Assembly: GCA_963800725.1 (NCBI GenBank)
Contig: CAWDCE010000027.1
Location: 1-64,000, forward strand
Length of the DNA stretch: 64,000 nt
From: Bog-473 sp963800725
Lineage (GTDB): Bacteria; Actinomycetota; Acidimicrobiia; Acidimicrobiales; RAAP-2
Direction: 5' to 3'
How positions within the stretch are numbered: position 1 is the first letter of the stretch; the number at the start of each line of letters is the position of its first letter. The notes below the pieces were generated by a model. That model saw nothing but the letters and a program-made list of their open reading frames with translations. It was not told the origin of the DNA and made no database searches. The translations under genes and the position numbers were made by a program. Positions 9,657 through 18,703 of the stretch are shown here, one piece after another.

Positions 9657-10600
9657 GCGACGACCAGTTTGGTAGCCAGGTAATCCATGGTGCGCGCAAT
9701 GCCGTCTCTCAGTTCGGTAGAAGGCGACCAACCCAGCTGTGCTGTGGCCAAGGTGATGTCGGGACAGCGGCGGGTCGGGTCGTCGGTGGGCAGGGGTTCA
9801 AACACGATTGGCGAGGAGGAGCCTGACACCTCGAGGACGAGTTGAGCCAGCTGGAGGATGGTGCGCTCGTCAGGGTTGCCAATGTTGACCGGACCCGTGA
9901 GAGACGAATCCAACAGCGCGGCGAGTCCTCGGATCTCGTCGTCGACGTAGCAGAGGCTTCGGGTCTGCGAGCCATCGCCGTAGACGGTGAGCGGGTCACC
10001 GCGCAGCGCCTGGGCGATGAAGTTCGAGACCACGCGCCCGTCACCGGGCGACAACCTCGGTCCATAGGTGTTGAAGATCCGGGCGATGCCGACGTTGGTC
10101 CCGTAGGTGCGGTGCATGGCCATCGTCAGGCTCTCTGAGAACCGCTTGGCCTCGTCGTAGACACTGCGGGGCCCGGTCGGGTCGACGTTGCCGCGGTAGG
10201 ACTCCACCTGGGGGTGGACCTCTGGGTCCCCGTAGATCTCGCTCGTGCTGGCCATGAGAAAGCGGGCCCCGTGCCGCTCGGCCAGCTCGAGGAGGCGGCG
10301 GGTCCCCTCGCTGCCGACGGCCAGGGTGGCCAACGGTCGCTGCAGGTACGCGGGCGGCGAGGCCGGGCTGGCCAGGTTGGCCACCGCGTCGATCGGATCA
10401 TCTGGGTGAATCGAGAGGTCCTGGCTCACGTCGGTGACCACCAAGGTGAACCGGTCGTGGCCGACAAGTTGGGCCACGTTCTCCCGGCTGCCCGTCGAGA
10501 GGTCGTCAAGCGCGATCACCGTGTCGCCGCGAGCGATCAGGAAATCGCACAGGTGCGAGCCCAAGAACCCCGCCCCACCGGCGACGACGACCCGGCTCAT
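9653..10600 (-). CDS. UDP-glucuronate decarboxylase (UDP-xylose synthase), extended SDR
   Basis: About 315 residues. N-terminal Rossmann motif GGAGFLGSHLCDFLI, catalytic YDEAKR (YxxxK) with an upstream Ser/Thr in MASTSEIYGDP, substrate-binding NTYGPRLSPGDGRVV, and GDGSQTRSLCYVDDEIRG. The C-terminal LPTDDPTRRCPDI is characteristic of UXS. The enzyme decarboxylates UDP-glucuronate to UDP-xylose and would use the product of the UDP-glucose dehydrogenase encoded just upstream; the ATG overlaps that gene's stop (ATGA). The two together give a complete route from UDP-glucose to UDP-xylose in the cytoplasm. Confidence 0.88.
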   Translation of the reverse strand: MSRVVVAGGAGFLGSHLCDFLIARGDTVIALDDLSTGSRENVAQLVGHDRFTLVVTDVSQDLSIHPDDPIDAVANLASPASPPAYLQRPLATLAVGSEGTRRLLELAERHGARFLMASTSEIYGDPEVHPQVESYRGNVDPTGPRSVYDEAKRFSESLTMAMHRTYGTNVGIARIFNTYGPRLSPGDGRVVSNFIAQALRGDPLTVYGDGSQTRSLCYVDDEIRGLAALLDSSLTGPVNIGNPDERTILQLAQLVLEVSGSSSPIVFEPLPTDDPTRRCPDITLATAQLGWSPSTELRDGIARTMDYLATKLVVA

Positions 10601-11940
10601 CGGCGCCCGATGCCGTCGTAGGTGAAGCCCATGCGGCGCACCGCAGCCGGGTCAAGCAGGTTGCGGGCATCGACGATCGACGGGGTCGCCATTACGGCTG
10701 CGACCTTGGTGAAGTCGACCCAGCGGAACTCATCCCATTCGGTCAGCACGACGAGGACCTTGGCGCCGACACACGCCTCGTAGGGGTCACTGCGCAGCTG
10801 GATGCCACTGAGGTCCTCGGCCACCTGGTCGCCCTCGAGTGGGCCCTCGACGCGCACCGTCGGGTCGAAGGCCTGGACGTGGGCACCGAGTCTGGCCAGT
10901 CGTTGCGCGATCTCGAGGCCCGGCGAGTCGCGCCGGTCGTCGGTGTTGGCTTTGAAGGTGAGGCCCCAGACCGCAACGGTGACCCCGTCGATCGCGCCGC
11001 CGGTGGCGGCTTCGGCCTTGGCCACGACCCGGGCCAGCTGTTGCTCGTTGCTCGCGATAGCCCCGGCCAAGAGGGAAAAGTCGTAGCCCGCCTCGCGGGC
11101 AATGTGGAGGAGGGCTCGGGTGTCTTTGGGGAGGCAGGAACCGCCCCAGCCGGGTCCGGGACGCAAGAACTCGAACCCGATCCGCTTGTCGTAACCGAGA
11201 CCGAGCATCACGTCACGTACGTCGGCACCGACTTCCTCGCACAGGCCAGCGATGGCATTGACGTAGCTGAGCTTGGTGGCCAAGAACGCGTTCGAGGCGT
11301 ACTTGATGGTCTCCGACGTCGTGGCATCGGTCACGATGAGCGGCGCACCGGTCGATGAGAACAAGCTGCCGACGAGGGCTGCCGCCTGCGCGTCGTCGGC
11401 GCCGACCACGAGGCGATCAGGGTGCAGGCTGTCGCTCACTGCGCTGCCTTCTCGGAGGAACTCAGGATTCGAAACCACCTTGATGTCGGGACGCCCGATG
11501 ACCTCTTCAACCATGGTGGTCGACCCCACCGGGACGGTTGACTTGTTGACGACGATGGCACCTCGGGTGAGTTCCCGGCTGATTTCCTTGGCGGCGGACT
11601 CGATGAAGGACAGATCGGCCGAGCCGTCGTCGCTCTGGGGCGTCGGCACGCACAAGAACACGAAGTCAGCGCCCGCCACCGCCTCGACCGCCGAGTGAGT
11701 GAAGGAGAGGAGTCCGGCTCGGACACCTTCTGCGACCAATTCGTCGAGGCCCGCTTCGACGATCGGCATCTTGCCGCTGCGCAGTGCGGCGAGCCGGGGC
11801 TCGTCCCGCTCGGCCAGCACCACCCGGTGGCCGTAATGGGCCAAGGTGGCGGCGGTCGGCAGGCCGACATAGCCGGCCCCAATGACGGCGACGGCCTGGG
11901 AGACACCCCGGGTGTCGCGGATATTCGAGCGTGTCGTCAT
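10597..11940 (-). CDS. ugd: UDP-glucose 6-dehydrogenase
   Basis: About 447 residues when started at ATG 11940, which overlaps the stop of rmlD by 4 bp; a longer in-frame extension is non-coding in character. Motifs in order: AVIGAGYVGLPTAATLA (NAD-binding), VFLCVPTPQ, KSTVPVGST, the active-site segment GPGWGGSCLPKDT with the catalytic Cys, and the C-terminal GLTFKANTDDRRDSPGLEI. It oxidises UDP-glucose to UDP-glucuronate with two NAD+. Placed directly before UDP-xylose synthase, so flux to UDP-xylose is the likely purpose, although UDP-glucuronate could also be used directly. Confidence 0.92.
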   Translation of the reverse strand: MTTRSNIRDTRGVSQAVAVIGAGYVGLPTAATLAHYGHRVVLAERDEPRLAALRSGKMPIVEAGLDELVAEGVRAGLLSFTHSAVEAVAGADFVFLCVPTPQSDDGSADLSFIESAAKEISRELTRGAIVVNKSTVPVGSTTMVEEVIGRPDIKVVSNPEFLREGSAVSDSLHPDRLVVGADDAQAAALVGSLFSSTGAPLIVTDATTSETIKYASNAFLATKLSYVNAIAGLCEEVGADVRDVMLGLGYDKRIGFEFLRPGPGWGGSCLPKDTRALLHIAREAGYDFSLLAGAIASNEQQLARVVAKAEAATGGAIDGVTVAVWGLTFKANTDDRRDSPGLEIAQRLARLGAHVQAFDPTVRVEGPLEGDQVAEDLSGIQLRSDPYEACVGAKVLVVLTEWDEFRWVDFTKVAAVMATPSIVDARNLLDPAAVRRMGFTYDGIGRR

Positions 11941-12856
11941 GGGGATGCCTCGTGACCTCGCAGAGCGCTGACCAACCTGATCAACCCATCTTGCCAGTCC
12001 GGTAGACCCGGAATATGACTCAAGCGCAGCGCCATGTTGTCGAGGATCGAATTGGCGGGCCGCGGCGCTGGCCTCGGTGGGTCGAGATCCGCCGTGGCGA
12101 TCGCCCGCACCCGCCCTGGATCGCTCCCGACAGCTGCGAGCACAGCTCGTACCAACCCCCACCAGGTGGTTGTCCCGCTGTTGGTCACATGGAAGATCCC
12201 GGGGCGCCGAGCGAATCCGAGTGCGATCAACGCCGGGGCCAGGTCGGCGGTGAAGGTCGGTGACCCGTGCTGGTCATTGACGAACCGCAGCTCGCGTTCC
12301 TCGGCCGCCAAGGCGAGTGCGGTCTTGACGATGTTGGCCCCGTGGGCCCCGCAGACCCACGAGGTCCGCACAATGGTCGAACCCGGCACGACTCGAGCTC
12401 CCCGGCCAGTTTCGTGGCGCCATAGACGCTCAGGGGTTTGGGACGGTCCCACTCGTTGTAGGGCCGGTCCGCCGTCCCGTCGAAGACGTAGTCGGTCGAG
12501 ACGTAGACGACGTGGGCCCCGACCGCACCGGCGGCCTCGGCCACGTGGCGCGTCCCGAGTGCGTTGACGGCGTAGGCCCGGTCGCGCTCAAGCTCGCAGG
12601 CATCGACCGCCGTCATCGCCCCCGCGTGGAAGATCAGGTCGGGGTGAAGAGATCGCACGACGTGTTGCACCGCGTCTCGGTCGTCGACCGCCATGGTGTC
12701 GATGTCGGTCGCCACCACCTCATGGAGAATGCCCGGCACAGGACCGTCGGGCGCGAAGAGGTTGACCCGTCGTCCGCCGACTGGCACCCGTCCGGCCAAC
12801 GCGTCGACCAGGTCGCGCCCGAGTTGCCCGTTGGCACCGGTGATGAGGATTCGCAT
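11937..12856 (-). CDS. rmlD: dTDP-4-dehydrorhamnose reductase (one frameshift)
   Basis: Reconstructed length about 306 residues. The first part, from ATG 12856, has MRILITGANGQLGRDLVDAL, VSTDYVFDG and the catalytic VYGATKLAGE (YxxxK). The frame then breaks near 12385-12400 and continues with VVPGSTIVRTSWVCG, RFVNDQHGSPTFTADLA and IFHVTNSG in another frame. One base appears to be missing. The enzyme makes dTDP-L-rhamnose, the last step of the pathway. It starts 14 bp after the stop of rmlB and overlaps ugd by ATGA. The companion genes rmlA and rmlC are not in the window. Confidence 0.85.
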
Positions 12857-12870
12857 GACAATGACCGGCT

Positions 12871-13879
12871 TCAGCCGGGCGAGCCCCAGGCGTCCTCGAT
12901 GACCATGGCCCGCGCCAACAGCGGTTCCCACCACGACCGGTGCTGTGCGTACCACGCCACTGTGTCAGCCAGGCCGTCCTCCCAAGTGATCGAGGGTGCC
13001 CAGTCCAACTGTGAGCGCAGCTTGGCCGAATCGAGCAGGTAGCGGCGATCGTGGCCGGGTCGGTCCGCCACGATTTGCTTGAGGGAAGCCGGCTTGCCCA
13101 ATGTGGCGAGTACCGCATCGGCGATCTGCATGATCGACAGCTCGACCCCGCTGCCGACGTGATACGTCTCGCCGATCTTGCCGCGCTCGAGCACCGCCTC
13201 GATGGCGGTGCAGTGGTCGTGGACATGGAGCCACTCGCGCCGGTTCTCGGTGGACGCGTAAAGAGTCAGCGGCTTGTCGTCAAGGGCCGCGGTCGTAAAG
13301 ACCGGGATGACCTTTTCTGGGAACTGGTACGGCCCGTAGTTGTTCGCACAATTTGGTGATCGTGTACGCGAGGTCATAGGTCTCGCCGTAGGCCCGCACC
13401 GCGTGATCGGCCCCGGCTTTGCTCGCGTTGTACGGCGTGCGGGGTCGGTAAGCAGAGTCCTCGGTGAAAGACTCGTCGCTCTCGAGGGAAAGGTCGCCAT
13501 AGACCTCACAGGTACTGATGTGGTGAAAGCGACCCACGTCGCTTCGGCGTGCCGCTTCGAGGAGCGTCTGGGTCCCAATCACATTGGTGCGAAAGAACAA
13601 TCCGGGGTTGAGGACCGCTAACGAGTTATGCGATTCGGCGGCAAAGTGGACGATGGTGTCGATCTGGTGATCGCGTAACGCACCCTCGACCCGGGATCCG
13701 TCGCAGATGTCGCCCTCGATGAAGACGATCTGGTCCTCGATGTCGGCCAGGTTCGGACGGTTGCCGGCATAGGTCAACACGTCGAAGACGACGACGTGAT
13801 CCTCGGGGTGCTGTTCGACCCAATAGTGGACGAAGTTCGACCCGATAAACCCGGCACCCCCCGTGACAAGAAGGCGCAT
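12871..13879 (-). CDS. rmlB: dTDP-glucose 4,6-dehydratase (one frameshift)
   Basis: Reconstructed length about 335 residues. It begins MRLLVTGGAGFIGSNFVHYW (NAD-binding GxxGxxG), then HFAAESHNSL, STCEVYGDL and the catalytic YNASKAGADH. The frame breaks at 13352-13354, where a run of three T (plus strand) should be two; after correction it reads TNCANNYGPYQFPEKVIP, followed by REWLHVHDHC and DRPGHDRRYLLDS, all hallmark RmlB motifs. It is the first gene of the seven-gene minus-strand operon. A TAAAGT hexamer ends 9 nt before the ATG, so the message may be leaderless. Confidence 0.88.
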
Positions 13880-13888
13880 AGGAGGTTC

Positions 13889-13894
13889 ACTTTA
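13889..13894 (-). promoter_or_regulatory. Candidate -10 element for the rmlB operon
   Basis: On the minus strand the hexamer TAAAGT lies 9 nt upstream of the rmlB ATG, at the distance expected for a leaderless actinobacterial transcript. The bases before the ATG read CCTCCT rather than a purine-rich Shine-Dalgarno, which agrees with a leaderless start. A matching CTAAAGT occurs at 6088-6094 upstream of the TIG-repeat gene. Confidence 0.35.
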
Positions 13895-14063
13895 GTTCGG
13901 GCCACGGTCGAAACGGCTCCATGTCGCCGATGACGCCAATGGGCGCACCATCCGTCGGCGCCCCCGTTGCGCTGAGCAAGTACACCCAAGTGCCACCGAG
14001 CGCACAGGATTTCGCGCTGAGCCCCACTGCCGCTTGGCTCGAATCACCAGACAACGGGTGTCT

Positions 14064-14498
14064 TCAGCGGTGGGGCCGACGATGCGATACGCCGCTGAAC
14101 CTGGCAAAGTCCGAGTCATACGAGATCACGGTGGCGCCGTGCTCAATCGCGAGGGCGGCCAGGTGGGCATCGCTAACCAAATTGCCCGCTGATCCTTCCG
14201 TTCCAAGAAATCCGCGCAGTATCGAGAGTTGGCGAGCGGTTGGATGCACTACGAGCGCTGCGGGCTGATCCAGCCACGCTTCGACGATGTCGCCTGCCAC
14301 GTCAACGCCGATTGGATGATCGAACACTGCCGGATGGGTGATGATGCGCAAGAAAGCGAGCAGAACGATCCAGGTGAATCCCAGCGCCTCGGAGTCGACG
14401 AGCGCGTTGTCAAGCCAAAGCTTGGCCTCTTCATGGTGGGCCGCCTCGGAATTGATGGCGTAGATCAAAACGTTGGCATCGACCAGTTTCACTTCCAC
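14064..14498 (-). CDS. vapC: VapC-type PIN-domain ribonuclease toxin
   Basis: About 144 residues. PIN-domain acidic residues are visible: VDANVLIYAI (Asp near residue 7), a central Glu in the EAWLD region, NLVSDAHLAALAIEHGATV with the third acidic position, and the C-terminal SYDSDFARF. These make up the Mg2+-dependent RNase site. The start overlaps the end of the antitoxin gene by 10 bp, the usual VapBC arrangement. The last residues after FARFSGV are somewhat unusual, and a late frame error cannot be excluded. The RNA target is unknown. Confidence 0.87.
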   Translation of the reverse strand: MEVKLVDANVLIYAINSEAAHHEEAKLWLDNALVDSEALGFTWIVLLAFLRIITHPAVFDHPIGVDVAGDIVEAWLDQPAALVVHPTARQLSILRGFLGTEGSAGNLVSDAHLAALAIEHGATVISYDSDFARFSGVSHRRPHR

Positions 14499-14746
14499 AC
14501 GGCGATTTCCCGAATGACTTCCTCGTCCTCGAGATCGGCTGCGAGTCGAAGCGCCTTGTCGAGGTTCACCCTCGGATGCGCACCCATCGCAAATGTCGGA
14601 GTCGAAAACGATGCCCCCGTCCGCTCTGGCGACAGTCCCCTTCGAATCGCGAGATTGACCGCCTCCTTAAACGAGATGCCCCGCTCGGCCATCACCTTCT
14701 TCACCAATTCCTCGGCGTCGGGCTCAAGGGTCACTGTCGTCCGCAC
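14489..14746 (-). CDS. vapB: VapB-type ribbon-helix-helix antitoxin
   Basis: About 85 residues. The N-terminal beta strand MRTTVTLEPDAEELVKKVM and the helix SFKEAVNLAIRRGL form a ribbon-helix-helix DNA-binding module; the acidic C-terminal part (ADLEDEEVIREI) should wrap the toxin. The gene precedes and overlaps vapC. Its promoter region holds an AT-rich palindromic repeat cluster that is a likely autoregulatory site. Confidence 0.85.
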   Translation of the reverse strand: MRTTVTLEPDAEELVKKVMAERGISFKEAVNLAIRRGLSPERTGASFSTPTFAMGAHPRVNLDKALRLAADLEDEEVIREIAVWK

Positions 14747-14749
14747 TTC

Positions 14750-14790
14750 TGCATCATAGCATCAATATATTTGCATCATGATGCATGATA
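14750..14790. promoter_or_regulatory. Palindromic operator region of vapBC
   Basis: Directly upstream of vapB. It contains the perfect 14-bp palindrome TGCATCATGATGCA (14772-14785) and further GCATCA copies at 14751 and 14759, in an AT-rich stretch (AATATATT) unlike the surrounding GC-rich DNA. The arrangement is typical for an operator bound by an RHH antitoxin-toxin complex; binding itself is inference. Confidence 0.55.
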
Positions 14791-14954
14791 GGGCACAACC
14801 CCTCCCCCGCAATCCCCTCCGAACTTGACGCACTCGACCGCCCGAGGTGCGACTGTGGCCGATCTGGAGGCTCGATGTCCCGCGCTGCCGATGCCTCAGC
14901 GTCTCGACTGGCTGGTGGGAATCGCCGCGGCCCGAGCCCTCGGCATCGACGCAA

Positions 14955-15713
14955 CTACGCGGGCCGGAGGTGCACCACATCCCCGGCCACGACGGTGCGT
15001 GGTCCGTGCTCGGTCTCGACGATCAGTTGCCCGGCGTCGTCGATCGCCCTGGCCACACCGAAGATGGATTCGCCCGCCAGTTCGACCCGCACACGCTCAC
15101 CCAACGTCGCACATCGCCCACGCAACTCCTCGGCGATCGATCGGCGCCCTCCGGCGGTCTCCAAGAGATCGCGTCGCCCTGCGAGGGCATCAAGCAACGC
15201 AGTGAGCAACTCCCGACGATCGACCGGCTCAGGGGCGAGTTGATCGAGGCATGTCCCTTGAATCGACGGTGGACCGGGCCAGGCCACGTTGATCCCGATG
15301 CCGATCACCACCGCAGCACGGTCGTGGGTGAAATCCACCTCGGCGAGGACCCCGGCCAGCTTGGCATTTTCGACCATCAGGTCGTTCGGCCACTTAATGA
15401 CCGGGTCGACCTCGGCCACCGTGCGACAAGCTTGCGCCGCGGCCAGGGCCACCGCCGCCGTACACAGATGGAGTTCAGCTGCGTCGAAGGTGGGCCTGAA
15501 CAGGATCGACGTGAGGAGGGAGGCGCCCGGCGGGGACTCCCAACGGCGGTCGAGTCGACCTCGGCCGGCCTCTTGGTGGTCGGCGACGACCACCATTCCT
15601 TCCGCTGCCCCGGCCCGGGCCTGGTTGAGCAGATAGGTGTTGGTCGAATCGATGGACTCGAACCAGTGGACGTCCCAGTCCCCACCCCACATGGCACACA
15701 CCATAGGGTGCAT
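14955..15713 (-). CDS. birA: Biotin--[acetyl-CoA-carboxylase] ligase
   Basis: About 252 residues from ATG 15713; further ATGs at 15704 and 15692 are also possible, while upstream extension runs into the divergent promoter. Motifs: STNTYLLNQ, EAGRGRLDRRWESPPGASL (biotin/AMP loop, GRGRxxRxW), VIKWPNDLMV and KLAGVLAE, then VVIGIGINV. A short C-terminal SH3-like cap follows. There is no N-terminal helix-turn-helix, so it is a monofunctional ligase. It is encoded divergently from its probable substrate, the biotin-carrying acyl-CoA carboxylase subunit, with only about 37 bp between them. Confidence 0.92.
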   Translation of the reverse strand: MHPMVCAMWGGDWDVHWFESIDSTNTYLLNQARAGAAEGMVVVADHQEAGRGRLDRRWESPPGASLLTSILFRPTFDAAELHLCTAAVALAAAQACRTVAEVDPVIKWPNDLMVENAKLAGVLAEVDFTHDRAAVVIGIGINVAWPGPPSIQGTCLDQLAPEPVDRRELLTALLDALAGRRDLLETAGGRRSIAEELRGRCATLGERVRVELAGESIFGVARAIDDAGQLIVETEHGPRTVVAGDVVHLRPA

Positions 15714-15750
15714 GTAAATCTGAAGGCCCCAAAGAACTGAAAGGCGCAGC

Positions 15751-17520
15751 GTGCTCAAAAAGATCCTCATCGCCAACCGCGGCGAGATTGCGGTCCGAGT
15801 CATCCGGACCTGTCGCGAGATGGGCATCGCCACCGTGGCCGTCTACTCGAATCTCGACCGCGACGCCCTTCACGTGCGCATGGCCGACGAGGCCTACGCC
15901 CTCGGTGGAGAGTCAGCGGCCGAGAGCTACCTCAACACCGAGGCCATCCTCGACGCCATCGAAAAGAGCGGAGCCGACGGCGTCCACCCCGGCTACGGCT
16001 TCTTCTCTGAGAACACCGACTTCGCCCGGGCCATCACCGAGCGAGGTGTCACCTTCATCGGGCCGCCGCCATCGGCTATCGAGGTCATGGGCGACAAGAT
16101 CAGCTCGAGAATTGCCGCCGAGGCCGCCGGCGTCGCCGGTGTTCCCGGTCGCTCCGAGCCCTTGACCTCCCCCGACGAAGTCGTGGCGTTCGGTGAAGCG
16201 GTCGGCTGGCCGCTCGCCATCAAGGCCGCCTACGGCGGCGGCGGTCGTGGCATGAAGGTGGTCAAGAGCGCGGCCGATGCGGCCGAGGCGATGGAGTCGG
16301 CCGCCCGTGAAGCCCAGGCCTACTTCGGTCGTCCCGAGATCTATGTGGAGCGCTACCTCGAGTGGCCACGTCACATCGAGATGCAGGTCCTCGCGGACAC
16401 CCATGGCAACACGCTGTGGCTGGGCGAACGCGACTGCTCGCCGCAGCGCCGCCACCAAAAGCTGATCGAAGAGAGCCCGGCGCCGAACTTCCCCGACGAG
16501 ATCCGCCAGGCCATGGGTGCGGCAGCCGTCAAGGTGTCCGAGGCGTGCGGCTACTACAACGCCGGCACCGTCGAGTTCCTCTACCAAGACGGCGAGTTCT
16601 ACTTCTTAGAGATGAACACCCGCCTCCAGGTCGAGCACCCAATCACCGAACTGGTCACCGGCCTCGACCTCGTCGACTGGCAGATCCGCATCGCCTCGGG
16701 TGAAGCGCTCACCTTCGCCCAGTCAGACGTCGCCCGCAACGGCCACGCCATCGAAGTCCGCATCAACGCCGAGGATCCGACCGGGGGCCGCTTCTCGCCC
16801 TCGCCGGGCACGCTGACCAAGTTCCACGAACCGTCGGGGCCCGGCGTGCGCCTGGACGCCGGCTACGAATCCGGCGACACCGTCAGCCAGTACTACGACA
16901 ATCTCATCGCCAAGCTGGTGGTGTGGTCACACGACCGCGAATCGGCGCGACGTCGCATGCTGCGCGCCTTGTCCGAGACCCAGATCACGGGCGTGGCCAC
17001 CACGATCCCCGCCGATGTCGCCATCTTGACCCATCCCGACTTCGTAGAAGGCAAGCACTCCACCAAGTGGGTCGAAGATGTCCTCGACCTGAGCGATCTT
17101 CCCGCCGGTCCACTCGACACCAGCCCGGTGGCCGCGCCGAGCACCGAAGAGGACGTGCCGCTCGTCCAACGCGACGTGACGGCGGAAGTCGACGGTCGTC
17201 GCTTCGCCATCAAGTTGTGGGTCCCCGATCTTGGGACCGTCGGCGGGGCCCGGGTGCCGGTGCGGGCCAAGCGTGCCGCGTCGGGCTCGGCTTCAGGGGG
17301 AACCGGATCGGGTGAAGTTGCGGTTCCCATGCAGGGCACCATCGTCAAGATCCTCGTCGCAGCCGGCGACAAGGTCGAGGTCGGCCAGACCATCTGTCTG
17401 CTCGAGGCCATGAAGATGGAGAACGCCGTGAACGCCGAAAAAGATGGGGTCATCAAAGAAGTCCGGGTGGCCGCCGGTGACTCCGTCGGTGCCGGCGACG
17501 TCGTTGCGGTGATTGAATAG
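15751..17520 (+). CDS. Acetyl-/propionyl-CoA carboxylase alpha subunit (biotin carboxylase plus BCCP)
   Basis: About 589 residues, intact. The GTG start follows GAAAGG. Biotin carboxylase: KILIANRGEIAVRVIRT, GVHPGYGFFSEN, the glycine-rich ATP loop AAYGGGGRGMKVV, CSPQRRHQKLIEESPAP, EFLYQDGEFYFLEMNTRLQV with the catalytic Glu/Arg, and the C-terminal cap. A Gly/Ser-rich linker (about 505-520) leads to the biotinyl domain with the biotin site EAMKMEN near residue 550. This two-domain layout is the actinobacterial acyl-CoA carboxylase alpha subunit; a beta (carboxyltransferase) subunit must lie elsewhere. Supplies malonyl- or methylmalonyl-CoA. Confidence 0.93.
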   Translation: MLKKILIANRGEIAVRVIRTCREMGIATVAVYSNLDRDALHVRMADEAYALGGESAAESYLNTEAILDAIEKSGADGVHPGYGFFSENTDFARAITERGVTFIGPPPSAIEVMGDKISSRIAAEAAGVAGVPGRSEPLTSPDEVVAFGEAVGWPLAIKAAYGGGGRGMKVVKSAADAAEAMESAAREAQAYFGRPEIYVERYLEWPRHIEMQVLADTHGNTLWLGERDCSPQRRHQKLIEESPAPNFPDEIRQAMGAAAVKVSEACGYYNAGTVEFLYQDGEFYFLEMNTRLQVEHPITELVTGLDLVDWQIRIASGEALTFAQSDVARNGHAIEVRINAEDPTGGRFSPSPGTLTKFHEPSGPGVRLDAGYESGDTVSQYYDNLIAKLVVWSHDRESARRRMLRALSETQITGVATTIPADVAILTHPDFVEGKHSTKWVEDVLDLSDLPAGPLDTSPVAAPSTEEDVPLVQRDVTAEVDGRRFAIKLWVPDLGTVGGARVPVRAKRAASGSASGGTGSGEVAVPMQGTIVKILVAAGDKVEVGQTICLLEAMKMENAVNAEKDGVIKEVRVAAGDSVGAGDVVAVIE

Positions 17521-17524
17521 CAGC

Positions 17525-18703
17525 GTGGCGACACCGACCGGGCCAGCCGCCGCTGCCAAAGACGCGGCGGCTCGAGTCATCGACGCCCACCTCGGCGATC
17601 TGGTGGCGCTCAGTCACTCGGTCCACGCCACCCCCGAGCTGTGTTTCAACGAGACGCGCTCGGCCGCGGCGGTCGCGCAAGCACTACGGGCCGGTGGACT
17701 CGAGGTCACCGAGGGGGTCTATGACCTCGAAGACCGCATTCGAATCGCGTGCCGGGAGCAGCGAACTGGTCGTTGCGGTGTGCGCGGAGTACGACGCCCT
17801 GCCCGACGTCGGCCACGCGTGCGGGCACAACATCATCGCGGCCGCGGCCGTCGGTGCGGGCCTCGCGCTCGCGGCAGTGGCGGACCAGGTCGACCTCGAG
17901 GTCCGGGTACTCGGGACGCCGGCCGAAGAGGGAGGAGGCGGCAAGGTCTTCATGCTCGACCGCGGCGCTTTCGCCGACGTCCAGGCCGCCATGATGATCC
18001 ATCCGTGGCCGGCCGACCGCCTCACCGGTGCCTGCTGGCGGTCTCGCACTTCGACGTGCACTTCGCCGGCAAAGAGGCGCACGCCTCGGCGGCTCCATGG
18101 GAAGGGGTCAACGCCCTCGACGCCATGACGATCTCCCAGGTCGCCCTGGGACTGTTGCGCCAACAACTCCCACCAGGCGACCAGGTCCACGGCGTGATCA
18201 CCCACGGCGGTGGCGCCGCCAACATCATCCCAGCAGCGGTGAGCGGGCGGTTCATGGTGCGCTCGCGGCCATTGAGGCCCTCGTCGCCGCCGAGTCGCGG
18301 GTGCGGTCCTGCTTCGAGGCCGGGGCGCTGGCCACCGGGTGCTCACTCTACCTTCGAGGAGCTCTCCCCGATCTATTCGCACATGGAAGCAGATCCGGGT
18401 CTGTTGTCTGCCTACCGGCGCAACGCCGAAGTACTCGGTCGCACCTTCGAGGCTGACGACGCCGATGCGCCGCTCCCGACGTTCTCGACCGATATGGCCA
18501 ACGTCTCGTTGGCCGTGCCGACCATCCACCCGCTCGTCGGCATCGAGACCGCCGGGGCGGTCAACCACCAGCACGAGTTCGCTGCGGCCTGCATCACCCC
18601 CTCGGCCGATGCCGCCGTCCGAGACGGGGCGCTGGCCATGGCCTGGACCGCCATCGACGCGGCCACCGACCCGCCCACGCGCCAACGGCTCATCAGCGCG
18701 TGA
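17525..18703 (+). CDS. M20-family amidohydrolase/peptidase (several frameshifts)
   Basis: Starts at GTG 17525, five bases after the carboxylase gene. The sequence moves between frames: an N-terminal part (HLGDLVALSHSVHATPELCF), then a second frame with VVAVCAEYDALPDVGHACGH, LGTPAEEGGGGKVFMLDRGA and MMIHPWPADRL, back to the first frame with KEAHASAAPWEGVNALDA and THGGGAANIIP, a short third-frame piece near 18250-18345, and a final part with FSTDMANVSLAVPTIHP. The metal ligands of the M20D amidohydrolase family (DxxPDVGHxCGHN, PAEEGGGGK) are all present, so the protein is complete once about four single-base errors are corrected. The substrate is unknown. Confidence 0.75.
   Translation: MATPTGPAAAAKDAAARVIDAHLGDLVALSHSVHATPELCFNETRSAAAVAQALRAGGLEVTEGVYDLEDRIRIACREQRTGRCGVRGVRRPARRRPRVRAQHHRGRGRRCGPRARGSGGPGRPRGPGTRDAGRRGRRRQGLHARPRRFRRRPGRHDDPSVAGRPPHRCLLAVSHFDVHFAGKEAHASAAPWEGVNALDAMTISQVALGLLRQQLPPGDQVHGVITHGGGAANIIPAAVSGRFMVRSRPLRPSSPPSRGCGPASRPGRWPPGAHSTFEELSPIYSHMEADPGLLSAYRRNAEVLGRTFEADDADAPLPTFSTDMANVSLAVPTIHPLVGIETAGAVNHQHEFAAACITPSADAAVRDGALAMAWTAIDAATDPPTRQRLISA

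Noticed and set aside
17525..18703. True pseudogene call for the M20 amidohydrolase
   Set aside because: All metal-binding motifs survive and the breaks are the same single-base type as in essential genes, so sequencing error is the better explanation.
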